Below are positions 1-7,705 of a DNA stretch of 64,000 nucleotides, one piece after another. A model generated the notes under the pieces. The model was not told the DNA's origin. It searched no databases and saw only the letters and a program-made list of their open reading frames with translations. Position 1 is the first letter of the stretch. Each line of letters opens with the position of its first letter. Source of the stretch: an uncultured Eubacteriales bacterium (GTDB lineage: Bacteria; Bacillota; Clostridia; Lachnospirales; Lachnospiraceae); assembly GCA_900549105.1 (NCBI GenBank), contig URND01000004.1, forward strand, positions 7,645 to 71,644, written 5' to 3'. A program made the translations under genes and the position numbers.

Positions 1-798
1 GTAACCAAATTCTACTAAAAGTTCTTGTTCCGCAAAGCCAAGTTTTTGCAGTTCTTTGCGATATCCTGTATCGGCTTTATCTCCATTCCTGTAGGTTGTT
101 ATATAAATGTCTTGTTCTGGATAATAATCCTCTAATAATGCATCAATAAAAAGCTTTTGGATACCTCTTTTACGATATTGCGGATGTACACCCATAAACT
201 CAATGCTACACGGCGGAGTGCTAAAAGCCATAGCACCAATCAACAACTCTCCATCTCTCAAAACCAATGCCTGTTTATTCTTGATAAATATTTTTAACTT
301 ATACAAGTAGTCTGTCTCATCCAAAACAGGGTATCCATCGACCACTAATCGAAGCAGTTTCATCCATGAAGGAATATCCTCCATCGCAGCGAGTTGTATA
401 TCACTCTTTGTCAATGTAAGGTTTAGCTTTCTGTTATGTATAACAAATCGCAATAGTAAAGGGTAAAACACTTGTTTGTCACGATAATGTGCTGGTGATG
501 TCTTATACATAGCTGTAAAAGCAGTTGTAAAAGATTGTTGACTTTCATATCCACAGATGAAGGCTATTTCAATGAGTGGTTTGTCTGAGAACACCAACAA
601 CTTTGCTGCTTCAGTAAGTTGCCTTCGTTGGACATAATCATGAATTGTCAGTCCAACTGTTTCAGTAAACATACGGTGCAAATGATATTTTGAGTAATTG
701 ACTGCTCTAGCAACCGTTTCAAGGTCAATCTTTCCATTAAGATGCCTTTCAATATAGTCAATGACCATTTCAATACTGATAGCTGTTTTATTTTCCAT
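1..798 (-). CDS. AraC-family regulator fused to GNAT acetyltransferase (3' end outside window)
   Basis: The frame is open from an ATG at 798 (SD GAAGGAGG, 9 bases upstream) to the window edge, giving 266 residues without a stop. Residues 1-110 are an AraC-type DNA-binding domain with two helix-turn-helix motifs; VARAVNYSKYHLHRMF and the second-motif segment IAFICGYESQQSF are typical. Residues about 125-266 look like a GNAT acetyltransferase, with EFMGVHPQYRKRGIQKLF as the acetyl-CoA-binding motif A. The fusion suggests a regulator with a built-in or sensory acetyltransferase fold, as in drug or stress regulators; the ligand is unknown. The C-terminus lies beyond position 1. Low-GC composition and neighbouring transposon remnants suggest it came with a mobile element. 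Confidence 0.85.
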   Translation of the reverse strand, partial: MENKTAISIEMVIDYIERHLNGKIDLETVARAVNYSKYHLHRMFTETVGLTIHDYVQRRQLTEAAKLLVFSDKPLIEIAFICGYESQQSFTTAFTAMYKTSPAHYRDKQVFYPLLLRFVIHNRKLNLTLTKSDIQLAAMEDIPSWMKLLRLVVDGYPVLDETDYLYKLKIFIKNKQALVLRDGELLIGAMAFSTPPCSIEFMGVHPQYRKRGIQKLFIDALLEDYYPEQDIYITTYRNGDKADTGYRKELQKLGFAEQELLVEFGY

Positions 799-956
799 GT
801 GAAACGCCTCCTTCCTGATAATAATCATAGCAAAAAAACTTGACTGTGTTTTCACAATTCTTGCTATATTTTGGAGTTGGCATTTTTCTTATCGTAAAGA
901 TATCGACAGCATAATGCCTAAAAAACTTCTCGTTCGCAAGCAGCAAAAATGATATT

Positions 957-1052
957 TCAGATATAGCCCAACTCCGTATCTTCCCGTAGCGGCAACCCCG
1001 TTTTGTTCTCACAAACAGGACAGCGTAACCATTCAGAATTTATTTTTGCCAT
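957..1052 (-). pseudogene. Cys-rich KTR-domain protein, cut after 31 residues
   Basis: An ATG at 1052 preceded by GGGGGATGAT opens a 31-residue frame whose start, MAKINSEWLRCPVCENKTGL, matches the N-terminus of the small cysteine-rich KTR proteins common beside Tn916-like and related conjugative elements. Full-length members have about 55-60 residues and a second CPKC pair; here the frame stops right after REDTELGYI and no second cysteine pair follows, so the zinc-ribbon-like fold is probably lost. It starts 11 bases after the flavoprotein gene stop and would be transcribed with it. A longer reading on the same DNA (788-1012) is out of frame with this homology. Confidence 0.6.
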
Positions 1053-1063
1053 ATCATCCCCCA

Positions 1064-1780
1064 TTATTTCCACGGTCTGACGCCATCAAGCCAACCCTGC
1101 TCCGCCCAATACTTCCCATCAAGGTATTCGGGGGCTGATTTATGTAAGGATTTCTGCATCATACGGCAGAAGAAAAACTTAAATTTCGTAATCAAATTTG
1201 TGTGTGCAGGTTTTGTATAATCTATATGGACAAACTTTCGGGATAGCCTTTGAATCTTTCCCGTAAGCTCTGCTTGCTTCTTTTGGGAAAGTTTTTCCCA
1301 AACAATATCACTCATCAAAGCCCCAGTAAATATTCCGATTTTAGAAATCCCCCACCAAGATAAACTATGCTTCATATCTTTTGCCGCAGCCTTTGCTCCG
1401 CTGCCTAAACATTGTGTTATGATGACTGCACGCTTTCCAAACATTTCAGGAGCAGGGCGGTGTGGTATCCAGCGGTAAGCAAAATGGTCAAGAAACGCTT
1501 TCATTGCTCCTGTAGCGTGAAACACATAGGCAGGAGAGGTCATTACAATCAAGTCTGCTTCCAAAAGAGATTTATCAATTTTCTTGATATATTCAGCGTC
1601 CTTACAAGTCTTTTCACCCTTTAATATGCAGTTTAAGCAACCAATGCAGAAGTTCGAACAATCCTTTGGAAGATAATATTCTGTAATATTTGCTTTATCC
1701 TTAAATCCTGCTAAAATCATCTCTTTCAAGCGGTAGGTAACGCCGTGCTTTTCTGTTCCATTTATAACTGTAATATTCAT
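1064..1780 (-). CDS. Flavodoxin-fold NAD(P)H-dependent oxidoreductase
   Basis: This 238-residue protein begins MNITVINGTEKHGVTYRL, the phosphate-binding loop of the flavodoxin/NADPH-dependent FMN reductase fold, and continues with C-x2-C-x2-C (FCIGCLNC) and the SPAYVFHATGAMKAFLD segment that wraps the flavin. The family reduces quinones, nitro compounds or iron-sulfur partners with FMN; the cysteine cluster near residue 45 is typical of the iron-sulfur flavoprotein-like branch. The aromatic, basic C-terminus (residues 195-238) may contact membrane. It lies 3 bases after the TetR gene and shares its promoter, so it is probably induced by whatever releases that repressor. The substrate is unknown. 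Confidence 0.85.
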   Translation of the reverse strand: MNITVINGTEKHGVTYRLKEMILAGFKDKANITEYYLPKDCSNFCIGCLNCILKGEKTCKDAEYIKKIDKSLLEADLIVMTSPAYVFHATGAMKAFLDHFAYRWIPHRPAPEMFGKRAVIITQCLGSGAKAAAKDMKHSLSWWGISKIGIFTGALMSDIVWEKLSQKKQAELTGKIQRLSRKFVHIDYTKPAHTNLITKFKFFFCRMMQKSLHKSAPEYLDGKYWAEQGWLDGVRPWK

Positions 1781-1783
1781 TGA

Positions 1784-2356
1784 CTATACCTCCAAAATAT
1801 CGTGTAAAACTTGTGTATGAAATATCTTACGGTTTTCCCTCTTGCTAAGATCAATCCCAAATGTCTGCGATATCGTTTCATATCGTAAGAACATTTGCTG
1901 CATAATGGTAATTAAATACAGGGTCTTTCGATTTGTTGCTGCTTCATCAAGGTCAGGGCGACAGGCGGCAACAAGCGGCAGATACGCCGCATAAGTTCTG
2001 TAAGTATTGTCACCTTCTTTCGGTGACTGCATATCGGTAAGAACAGAAATTTTGGAAACGGCATAATGTTCAAACAGAAAATCAAGTGTCATATTGCCTA
2101 GATACTCCAACTTCTCAAAGGGGGTAAGTCCCTCTGTTTTCTCCCGTATATTCTGAAACCGTTCGACCATTCCATTTATCATACGCTCAATACATTGCTC
2201 AATAAGTTTATCTTTATTTCCAAAATGATAATTCACAAGACCTAAACCAACACCTGCCCTTTTACATATTTCACGAACTGTGATTTCTTCCAAATGCTCA
2301 CCGTTTTCTTCGATGAGTTCAATCGTTGCCTGTATAATTGCTTCTTTATTATCCAT
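1784..2356 (-). CDS. TetR-family repressor
   Basis: The protein has 190 residues. Residues 1-50 form the TetR helix-turn-helix (EEITVREICKRAGVGLGLVNYHFGNKDKL, key residues G-x-Y-x-F-x-x-K), followed by an alpha-helical ligand domain with no recognisable specificity. The start at 2356 is chosen over one seven codons upstream because AGGAGG lies seven bases before it. It is the first gene of an operon with the flavoprotein at 1064. Its own promoter contains two matching palindromes (see 2370-2417), so autorepression is likely; repressor release would raise the flavoprotein, a layout common for electrophile or quinone responses. The inducer is not visible. Confidence 0.85.
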   Translation of the reverse strand: MDNKEAIIQATIELIEENGEHLEEITVREICKRAGVGLGLVNYHFGNKDKLIEQCIERMINGMVERFQNIREKTEGLTPFEKLEYLGNMTLDFLFEHYAVSKISVLTDMQSPKEGDNTYRTYAAYLPLVAACRPDLDEAATNRKTLYLITIMQQMFLRYETISQTFGIDLSKRENRKIFHTQVLHDILEV

Positions 2357-2369
2357 ACTGTACCTCCTA

Positions 2370-2417
2370 TTGAACATTGTTCAAATGCATTATACTGAAC
2401 ATCGTTCAAAAAATCAA
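2370..2417 (-). promoter_or_regulatory. Promoter with two TetR operators
   Basis: On the minus strand TTGATT (2412-2417) and TATAAT (2389-2394) are 17 bases apart, a good sigma-A promoter. Two near-identical palindromes are built around it: TGAACATCGTTCA at 2396-2408 inside the spacer, and TTGAACATTGTTCAA at 2370-2384 just downstream of the -10. Bound repressor would block polymerase entry and escape. The sites are 25 bases apart, placing two dimers nearly on one DNA face. Confidence 0.8.
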
Positions 2418-2558
2418 GAGGTTGTGACAAACGAATGGAATATGTCACATTTTTTAGTGCCAAAACGCCGTATACAAGCGGCTTACAGCGCATAGAAAAT
2501 GACGGGTAAGGTTTATCCCTACCCGCCACGATTTTACGGTTGTATGCGTTACATTTCT

Positions 2559-2909
2559 CTAAGCGTAAATGATTTCTTCATTGACAATCTCCATCGCACA
2601 AGCCCGTATGTTATTCATTCTTTCAGTCCATTCTAAAGCGTTTTCCGCCTTTAACTGCTCCGTTATGCCCTGTGCCTGCTTCATGCCCTCTATGAGCCGT
2701 TCAAAGCGTTCCTGCGCCTGCCTGTCTATTTGTGCAAGGTAGGCGCCCAGCCTGCCGCTTGTGAGAAGATTGGTGTATGTAACTTTGCGGTACTCCCGCA
2801 AATACCGCAAGTGCCGCTGTCCGAAAACGCCTATCGGCTGTTCCTTTTCGGGCGGTACGGTGGGGCAGGGGAGAATGTAATCGCCCTGTTTTTCGTATCT
2901 GCCGCCCAT
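2559..2909 (-). CDS. tnpV: Transposon-encoded protein TnpV
   Basis: The 116-residue protein matches TnpV of Tn4451/Tn4555-like and related elements: the pattern Y-x(5)-GDYILP near the start, PIGVFGQRHLRYLREYRK, LLTSGRLGAYLAQIDRQAQERFERL, then EGMKQAQGITEQLKAENALEWTERMNNIRACAMEIVNEEIIY at the end is the family signature. Its biochemical role is not established. The frame continues upstream without a stop into a fragment of a different protein (2910-2990), so the present N-terminus was created by a deletion joint; the ATG at 2909 has only a poor SD. It is more likely a leftover than a working gene. Confidence 0.8.
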   Translation of the reverse strand: MGGRYEKQGDYILPCPTVPPEKEQPIGVFGQRHLRYLREYRKVTYTNLLTSGRLGAYLAQIDRQAQERFERLIEGMKQAQGITEQLKAENALEWTERMNNIRACAMEIVNEEIIYA

Positions 2910-2990
2910 TTCCTCATGCGCTGGAGCCCAATCCCAAATATCGTATTTAGGAATTCCTCCATTCCATGAAATTAGATTTAATTCCTTAAT
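2910..2990 (-). pseudogene. YdbC/PC4-like fragment fused in frame to tnpV
   Basis: Reading upstream of tnpV in the same frame gives 27 codons, IKELNLISWNGGIPKYDIWD followed by WAPAHEE, after a TAG at 2991-2993. The stretch E-L-N-x-I-S-W-N-G-G-x-P-K-Y-D-x-x-D-W-x-P is the hallmark of the YdbC/PC4-like single-strand-binding proteins carried by conjugative elements. The usual following residues (MGKGITL) are replaced after MG by tnpV sequence. The N-terminal part is missing. This records a deletion that joined two element genes. Confidence 0.65.
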
Positions 2991-3008
2991 CTAGCCTTTT
3001 GCTATTAT

Positions 3009-3080
3009 TCACCATACAATATTCGAATAATCACTATTACCTAAGAAACCTTTTCTGCTATATCCTTCTTTTTTACTCAT
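3009..3080 (-). CDS. 23-residue open frame with strong ribosome site
   Basis: An ATG at 3080 follows AAAGGAGGATACGATA, one of the strongest SD sites in the region, but the frame stops after 23 codons (MSKKEGYSRKGFLGNSDYSN...). The start resembles small repeat-bearing proteins of Firmicute mobile elements, so I read it as the 5' end of a gene whose remainder was lost in the deletion that made the YdbC-TnpV joint. Whether the peptide has any role is unknown. Confidence 0.3.
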   Translation of the reverse strand: MSKKEGYSRKGFLGNSDYSNIVW

Positions 3081-3275
3081 TATCGTATCCTCCTTTAAAA
3101 GAGCTGCTCCTTTTTATCTGGTCATAATATATCAAAAAAGATGACCGATAAAAATGCGACGAAAACATGTTCGTTTTTTCTTTTTGACTTTCACATTTCA
3201 TGGGTGATATGAAGAATTTTCTGATTTAAGCAAAAAAGCAGGACCAAAGTCTTGCTCAGTTCGACATATTGGAAT

Positions 3276-3734
3276 TTATATTATACTCTTTCGGATAGTC
3301 TCTAAAATGTCCTTCTCGCTTTCCTTGCCATAAGCGTAAAGAGTAACAGTCACTTCTGTGCCGTCTTTTAATTTCAATGTATGGAAGAAACAATCACCAG
3401 AAATAATTCCATCGCCCTTATGAAATTTGCTTTCAATGGAACGGATTTCATCTAACCGTATAACAGTCTTTTGCAAAACCATTTTTCCGTTTTTATCGGC
3501 ACCTCTTGGAAAAGTGATTTTATCTGCATCTATAACCAAGGTACGGCTTTTGTCGGCAAGATAACAAGTGAGAAAAAGGATGCTCATTAGAGCGCCAAAC
3601 ATAGTCAGGCCAATTTGTAAACCTACGTTGGGGATATTAGCAACAATGAAAATAACACCCATTCCGAGCATTGCTACACTAATAAAAGTTAAGATGGCTA
3701 ACCATTTTGTTGCACGGGATATGTATCTTTTCAT
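3276..3734 (-). CDS. Membrane protein of unknown function (IS passenger)
   Basis: The 152-residue protein starts at an ATG at 3734 behind AAAGG. Two hydrophobic segments (about residues 9-31 and 36-58) are followed by a soluble beta-rich domain with charged turns (VIDADKITFPRGADKNGKM, KLKDGTEVTVTLYAYGKES), the layout of small PH-like/bPH-type membrane-anchored proteins. I do not recognise the family. It lies within the inverted repeats of the IS1595-like remnant, downstream of the transposase on the same strand, so it may be a passenger gene. It is open and shows no damage. Confidence 0.6.
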   Translation of the reverse strand: MKRYISRATKWLAILTFISVAMLGMGVIFIVANIPNVGLQIGLTMFGALMSILFLTCYLADKSRTLVIDADKITFPRGADKNGKMVLQKTVIRLDEIRSIESKFHKGDGIISGDCFFHTLKLKDGTEVTVTLYAYGKESEKDILETIRKSII

Positions 3735-3891
3735 TTGTAAACAGCCTTTCTCGAATTCGATTTTATCTAACAGTATTATATTTGGAAAGGTATAAAAAAT
3801 CAACCTTTGTTCCTAGTATATACGCTTCTAATATAGATACCAAAAGCACAAATAATATGACACATGACCACTAGTCGTGTGACAACGATTT

Positions 3892-4143
3892 CTATGCCAG
3901 GATGGAGATGTCGTTGCGCTGACTAATATTGCAATTTCTCTCAAAAAATACAGAAGTAAAGATGTAGGCCAACATTTTCTCTTGTTTGTCTGCAAAGAAC
4001 CCGTTCCTATACTTGACATAATTGAACCAAACCCAGGTAATTATTGAGGTATTCGGTTGAACGCCTCTGAACCTATACATAAAGTTCTTCAACAAGCTAT
4101 GATAGCTGTTAATATGATTGATGCTGTAGGCATATTCAATCTC
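3892..4143 (-). pseudogene. IS1595/ISXO2-like transposase, C-terminal remnant with frameshifts
   Basis: Minus-strand reading gives EYAYSINHINSYHSLLKNFM then YRFRGV, the conserved IS1595 C-terminal segment (H-I-N-x-x-H-S-x-L-K-x-F-x-x-R-F-x-G-V). The expected S-T-K-Y-L-N-N-Y-L follows only in another frame (STEYLNNYL), and the first frame resumes with FNYVKYRNG and FADKQEKMLAYIFTSV. Two compensating frameshifts plus loss of the N-terminal catalytic part make it a pseudogene. It sits inside the inverted repeats described at 3188-4228. Confidence 0.6.
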
Positions 4144-4268
4144 CTATTTCATGTTTATACTTTTATTGCAGGAGATTGCAAGATATGTTACGAGTAATCA
4201 ATCAAAATCACCCATGAAGTGTGAAAGCTTTTTTCTTTTTGAAGAATAGAACATTCGAAAGTAATCCA

Positions 4269-5264
4269 TCACTCTCCCAAATACTGCCTGAGCAACCGGG
4301 TAATTTCCCGATTCATCCGTTCCAGCACTTCTTCCGGCGACACAATTTTCACACCTTCTCCCAGGGAAAAGACCCATCCGAGAAACTGATTGCTGACACG
4401 AACATCCACATTTACTGTAAAGTGATTCTCGTCTTCCGGAATCATCATCACATCTTTTCCAAACCGGTCAATAATCACTCCGGCAAGGTTATTTTCCACC
4501 CGAAGTTTCACTTTCTGTTCTTCTCCGCCAAACATGCCAAAACTTTTTTTCGCATAATCCGCCATATCCAGCCTTTTAAAGTATTGTTTACCTTCTCTTT
4601 TTTCCCCGGACATCTGGATATGTAGCATCTTATCCACCCGGTAATGCTTGATTTTCCCGGCATCAGAGTCATATCCTACGAGATAATAATTCTCATCATT
4701 CCACGAAAGCCCCCAGGGACTGATATGATACCAGGCTCCATTATGACGAAGCTCCATTTCTTTTTTCACATTCCACTGAAAATACTGAAATCTAATCTTC
4801 TTATTTTCGGAAATAGCATTGTGAATGGCATCCACCGTATAATAAATGCTCTCATTCATTGTCTTGATTCTCCCGGAAACGTATACCTGCCGCTGCAGCT
4901 TCATCGCCTCATATTTGCTGACCAGCTGCTCCAATTTTTTAATCAGGGCGTTAGTCTTCCGTTCTGTTATAAATTTCGACGACTGGATGGCATCTACCAA
5001 AAGTTTCAGTTCCGCCAGTTCAAACGGGCGGCTTACCACATGATAATGATAGCGGTTTCCCACTGGCTCGCCTGCCACCTCAATTCCCAATGCTTCAAGG
5101 TCCCGCAAATCAGTATAAATGCTCTTACGATCTGCCGTGATTTCATATTCTTTCAAAGCAGACATAATCTCCGGCATAGTTATATAATGATCATCATCTG
5201 TTTTTGCCAGCATAATCTGTGCAAGACGGTACAATTTGAATTTCTGGTTCATTCCCTTTGGCAT
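4269..5264 (-). CDS. WYL-domain transcriptional regulator
   Basis: The protein has 331 residues. Residues 1-70 form a DeoR-like winged helix (MPEIMSALKEYEITADRKSI then YTDLRDLEALGIEV). Residues about 145-215 are the WYL domain, with AISENKKIRFQYFQWNV, WYHISPWGLSWNDENYYLVG and KHYRVDKM. A WCX-like C-terminal extension ends in EEVLERMNREITRLLRQYL. WYL proteins sense ligands, often nucleic-acid-derived, and frequently regulate DNA repair or phage-defence genes. No target can be read from the sequence; the nearest defence genes (6911-8804) are 1.6 kb away and separately spaced. It is transcribed alone. The intergenic stretch before it (3735-4268) is the IS remnant. Confidence 0.85.
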   Translation of the reverse strand: MPKGMNQKFKLYRLAQIMLAKTDDDHYITMPEIMSALKEYEITADRKSIYTDLRDLEALGIEVAGEPVGNRYHYHVVSRPFELAELKLLVDAIQSSKFITERKTNALIKKLEQLVSKYEAMKLQRQVYVSGRIKTMNESIYYTVDAIHNAISENKKIRFQYFQWNVKKEMELRHNGAWYHISPWGLSWNDENYYLVGYDSDAGKIKHYRVDKMLHIQMSGEKREGKQYFKRLDMADYAKKSFGMFGGEEQKVKLRVENNLAGVIIDRFGKDVMMIPEDENHFTVNVDVRVSNQFLGWVFSLGEGVKIVSPEEVLERMNREITRLLRQYLGE

Positions 5265-5397
5265 AACACTTTTCCTCCATTCAGGACATTGTTTTATACT
5301 TATAAAGCATTATAACACAGATGGGAAAAATATCGTACAGCAACCCAAACTTCTATAAATTATTTGCCGCATATCCAGGCTTTCCAAGCCCTTCCGG

Positions 5398-5499
5398 TTA
5401 ATCTTCCAGCCACTCCAGGTAATCCGCTTCACTGGCAAAAAGCTGATATCCGCCGTCTACATATCCCATATAACCATTTTCTGTATTGTATCCTTTCAT
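5398..5499 (-). CDS. Conserved 33-residue protein of unknown function
   Basis: The start at 5499 lies 10 bases after AAAGGAG. The product, MKGYNTENGYMGYVDGGYQL then FASEADYLEWLED, resembles very short proteins I associate with Lachnospiraceae genomes (pattern MKGYNTE-x-GYMGYV-x-G-x-Y-x-LFASE-x-DY). The N-terminal half is rich in Gly and Tyr and the C-terminal half is an acidic helix. No function is known to me. A longer reading that begins at 5781 adds 94 residues with no protein character and is not used. Recognition is from memory and could be tested by a family search. Confidence 0.55.
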   Translation of the reverse strand: MKGYNTENGYMGYVDGGYQLFASEADYLEWLED

Positions 5500-5862
5500 T
5501 GCCCTTCGCTCCTTTACTTTACTGTTCTCTGTTATACATAATGTAAAAGATAAGGTGTCCGATAAAAATACCACCTTGTTTAAAACGAAGGATATCACAT
5601 TATAGAAAGTATTCAGCATACTTGGCGTATCCCGCCGAGTGGTTCTGGGATATGAAAAAGAATCCCGGGCTTCGGCAACAGGCAGGAATGACCGCGGCCA
5701 CCTGTTCTGCAATATCGAAGCCCAGGAAAGAATCAAAAAAATATAGCTATAATCCCCATCATTCAGGAAATGCTGGGACAACTTTAATCAGAAAACAGAG
5801 CTGTCCTCCTTAGCATAGCTGTCAAGTGTAGTTCTATCAATAATTCTTCCTGTCTGGACATT
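5500..5862. other. Intergenic stretch without recognised gene
   Basis: These 363 bases separate the 33-residue gene from the ArsC/Spx-like gene. Open frames on both strands (up to 63 and 94 codons) have no SD and no recognisable motif. The sequence just upstream of the small gene is AT-rich and probably contains its promoter, but no convincing -35/-10 pair is visible. A weak inverted repeat AAGGTG/CACCTT spans 5551-5577. Confidence 0.4.
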
Positions 5863-6204
5863 CTAGTCCCATCTCTTCCATACATCCGGCTGATAGCCAA
5901 GTGTTGATTTCTTTCCATTTCGGACAACCGGAGTCTTAATCACCTGCGGATTCTCAAGAATCTTCTCCAGCTTATCCTCATCAGCAATATACTTAATAAT
6001 TGCAAGTGTGTCCTGATCCTTACCTTCCCAGTTGACCATATTTTCCAGACCACCATTTGCCTGGGCAACAGAGGTAAATTCACCTTTACTCATACCCTTT
6101 TCTTTCATATTGATAAACTGATACTTGATACCACGCTCTTTAAAATAGCGTTCTGCTTTTTTCGTATCATTACATTTCTTCGTTCCAAAAATCTGTATAT
6201 TCAC
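5863..6204 (-). CDS. ArsC/Spx-like thioredoxin-fold protein
   Basis: The 113-residue protein starts MNIQIFGTKKCNDTKKAERY, the thioredoxin-fold beta1-loop-helix1 of the ArsC/Spx/YffB family, with a single cysteine (C11) in the redox loop. The C-terminal NPQVIKTPVVRNGKKSTLGY contains the conserved cis-proline region (KTPVVRNG). Family members are arsenate reductases or, as Spx and MgsR, redox-sensing RNA-polymerase binders. Lack of an RPI-containing Spx motif and of arsenic genes nearby leaves the role open. It lies 16 bases downstream of the YgjP-like gene and is probably co-transcribed with it. Confidence 0.75.
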   Translation of the reverse strand: MNIQIFGTKKCNDTKKAERYFKERGIKYQFINMKEKGMSKGEFTSVAQANGGLENMVNWEGKDQDTLAIIKYIADEDKLEKILENPQVIKTPVVRNGKKSTLGYQPDVWKRWD

Positions 6205-6220
6205 ACTAATCTACCTCCTC

Positions 6221-6778
6221 TTATCTCTGTCTCCGCATAATATTGCTTCCTTCTTCCTTCAACCACTTGACTGAATTTTTATAATCCGGAAGCACCTTCT
6301 CCACTTCACTCCAAAACGCCTTAGAATGATTCATCTCTTTCCTATGGCACAATTCATGAACCACAACGTAATCAATGACTTCTACCGGGGTCAGCATCAG
6401 AAGACAATTGAAATTCAGATTTCCTTTGCTGCTGCAGCTTCCCCATCTGCTTTTCTGATTTCGAATTGTTATACGACCATAATCAACACCAATAAGTTTC
6501 GCAAAATATGCAGTTCTTTCAGGAATATATTTTAATGCCTTATCTGCAAGCTCACGAATCTCCTCATTCGTCAATGGCTCTACTTCCATAGCATCATATG
6601 CGGCCTTCTTTTCCCTAATCTGCTCAACATGTTTTAGTATCCAAGCCTCCTTTTCCTTAAGGATTCGCTCAATATCCTTCTGAGATGCACGCCTTGGTGC
6701 TCTTACTGTTACCGACAGGTCAGAATTCACCTGGATAGCCACAGTTTTTCTATTTGATCTAATCACCGCAACCTCCAT
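6221..6778 (-). CDS. YgjP-like zinc metallopeptidase (DUF45)
   Basis: The 185-residue protein carries the YgjP/SprT-like signature: [20 protein letters not shown] (W-G-S-C) around residue 110 and [19 protein letters not shown], in which HELCH plus the later His-x(3)-F-W provide the zinc ligands and catalytic Glu. The N-terminal domain is the beta-strand module usual in the family ([20 protein letters not shown]). SD GAAGGAGG precedes the ATG. YgjP-like proteins often sit beside type I restriction or other defence genes; substrates are unknown. About 130 bases upstream ends the TOPRIM-like gene, with no clear promoter. Confidence 0.85.
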   Translation of the reverse strand: MEVAVIRSNRKTVAIQVNSDLSVTVRAPRRASQKDIERILKEKEAWILKHVEQIREKKAAYDAMEVEPLTNEEIRELADKALKYIPERTAYFAKLIGVDYGRITIRNQKSRWGSCSSKGNLNFNCLLMLTPVEVIDYVVVHELCHRKEMNHSKAFWSEVEKVLPDYKNSVKWLKEEGSNIMRRQR

Positions 6779-6910
6779 AGTGCGCCTCCTTCTATAATCT
6801 TAAACTTATTTTTTCTATTAGTAATATATCTGCCGGAAGCCACTCCTTTATGATTCTTTGCACACTAAAAGCACCTACATCTCTGCAAGCGCTCCGTTCT
6901 TATTGTGTAT

Positions 6911-7705
6911 TCATTTGCACAGCTGATCTTCCAACCGATTCCTTGTATGCTTCACACAAGTTTTCCAAAGCTTCTTTCCAAAATAATCTACAAGGAATTC
7001 TGGAAAAGCACTCAGAATGAACACCCCACTCTGAACAGTTTCGTTCTCTTCACAAATATAGATATGATATGGACTTGCCGTCACCAAATACTGCTCATAA
7101 GAAACAACATCTGCCTGCCCTAACAGACAAGATATCCTCATTGCAAATATATCTATGATTTCTTTCCAAGTATTAAAATCATAATCCCTGAAATGCGGAT
7201 TAAAGGTACGCGCAGAAGAAACATTCTTGTATTTTACCAAATCTTCAATTGTCACAAAGCAAGTGTTAGGTTGCCCACATATTCCCGGTTCAAAATCTCT
7301 TAATGCCTCAACCATCGGATAGCTGATATACAACTTTCCATTTTCTGTCTCATTATCAAAGCTTTCAAGCATCTCATTAATTACATCTCCATCGTCTGCT
7401 TTTCCTAAATTCGTTTGATGTGCATCGTAATCAAAGAAAAGGTATACTTCCGAAAAATCATCCCTTGATAAGCCCATAAGCTGCTTTCTGATTTCCTTAT
7501 TACTTTCCCTCAAGACCTCGATAATATCCGTATCAAAATCATCCGCTTTAAGTTTCTTCCAGAGCATATAAATATTCTCTCCAGCAGGAAGTGTAATAAT
7601 CTTAAAGTTCCCATGGGTAAAAAACACCTTTGAAATATTATCAATGACCTGCGGTTCTCTGACCTCTCCTTCAACTATAAATGCCTTATAGTCCTTATCT
7701 GCCAT
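6911..7705 (-). CDS. TOPRIM-like partner of AAA ATPase (candidate abortive infection protein)
   Basis: Starting at the ATG at 7705, inside the end of the ATPase gene (11-base overlap), the protein has 264 residues. The first strand MADKDYKAFIVEGEVREPQV has the Glu of a TOPRIM-like fold and VYLFFDYDAHQTNLG (about residue 120) supplies the D-x-D pair. The rest resembles the C-terminal half of RloB/AbiLii-type proteins, with a YPMVEALRDF helix. An AAA ATPase followed by a TOPRIM-like protein is the layout of AbiL, PARIS and OLD-type defence pairs, in which the ATPase senses phage and frees the nuclease. An upstream extension to 7834 would overlap the ATPase far more and lacks an SD. Confidence 0.65.
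   Translation of the reverse strand: MADKDYKAFIVEGEVREPQVIDNISKVFFTHGNFKIITLPAGENIYMLWKKLKADDFDTDIIEVLRESNKEIRKQLMGLSRDDFSEVYLFFDYDAHQTNLGKADDGDVINEMLESFDNETENGKLYISYPMVEALRDFEPGICGQPNTCFVTIEDLVKYKNVSSARTFNPHFRDYDFNTWKEIIDIFAMRISCLLGQADVVSYEQYLVTASPYHIYICEENETVQSGVFILSAFPEFLVDYFGKKLWKTCVKHTRNRLEDQLCK

Larger units (their letters stand above)
3188..4228. mobile_element. Decayed IS1595-like element with passenger gene
   Basis: Terminal inverted repeats of 21 bases with one mismatch begin at 3188 (CTTTCACATTTCATGGG...) and end at 4227 (reverse complement CTTTCACACTTCATGGG...). The unit is flanked by perfect 14-base direct repeats, TTTTTTCTTTTTGA, at 3174-3187 and 4229-4242, although the low complexity of this sequence weakens it as a target duplication. 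Inside, on the minus strand, lie the C-terminal remnant of an IS1595/ISXO2-like transposase (3892-4143) and an intact passenger frame (3276-3734). The 5' two thirds of the transposase are missing, so the element cannot move by itself. IS1595-family elements are known to carry passengers. Confidence 0.6.

Noticed and set aside
788..1012. 74-codon minus-strand frame
   Set aside because: It is out of frame with the KTR homology and runs into the SD and start of the AraC-type gene.
2242..2529. 95-codon minus-strand frame across the TetR promoter
   Set aside because: It overlaps the operators and the TetR gene start in another frame, has no SD and no recognisable protein character.
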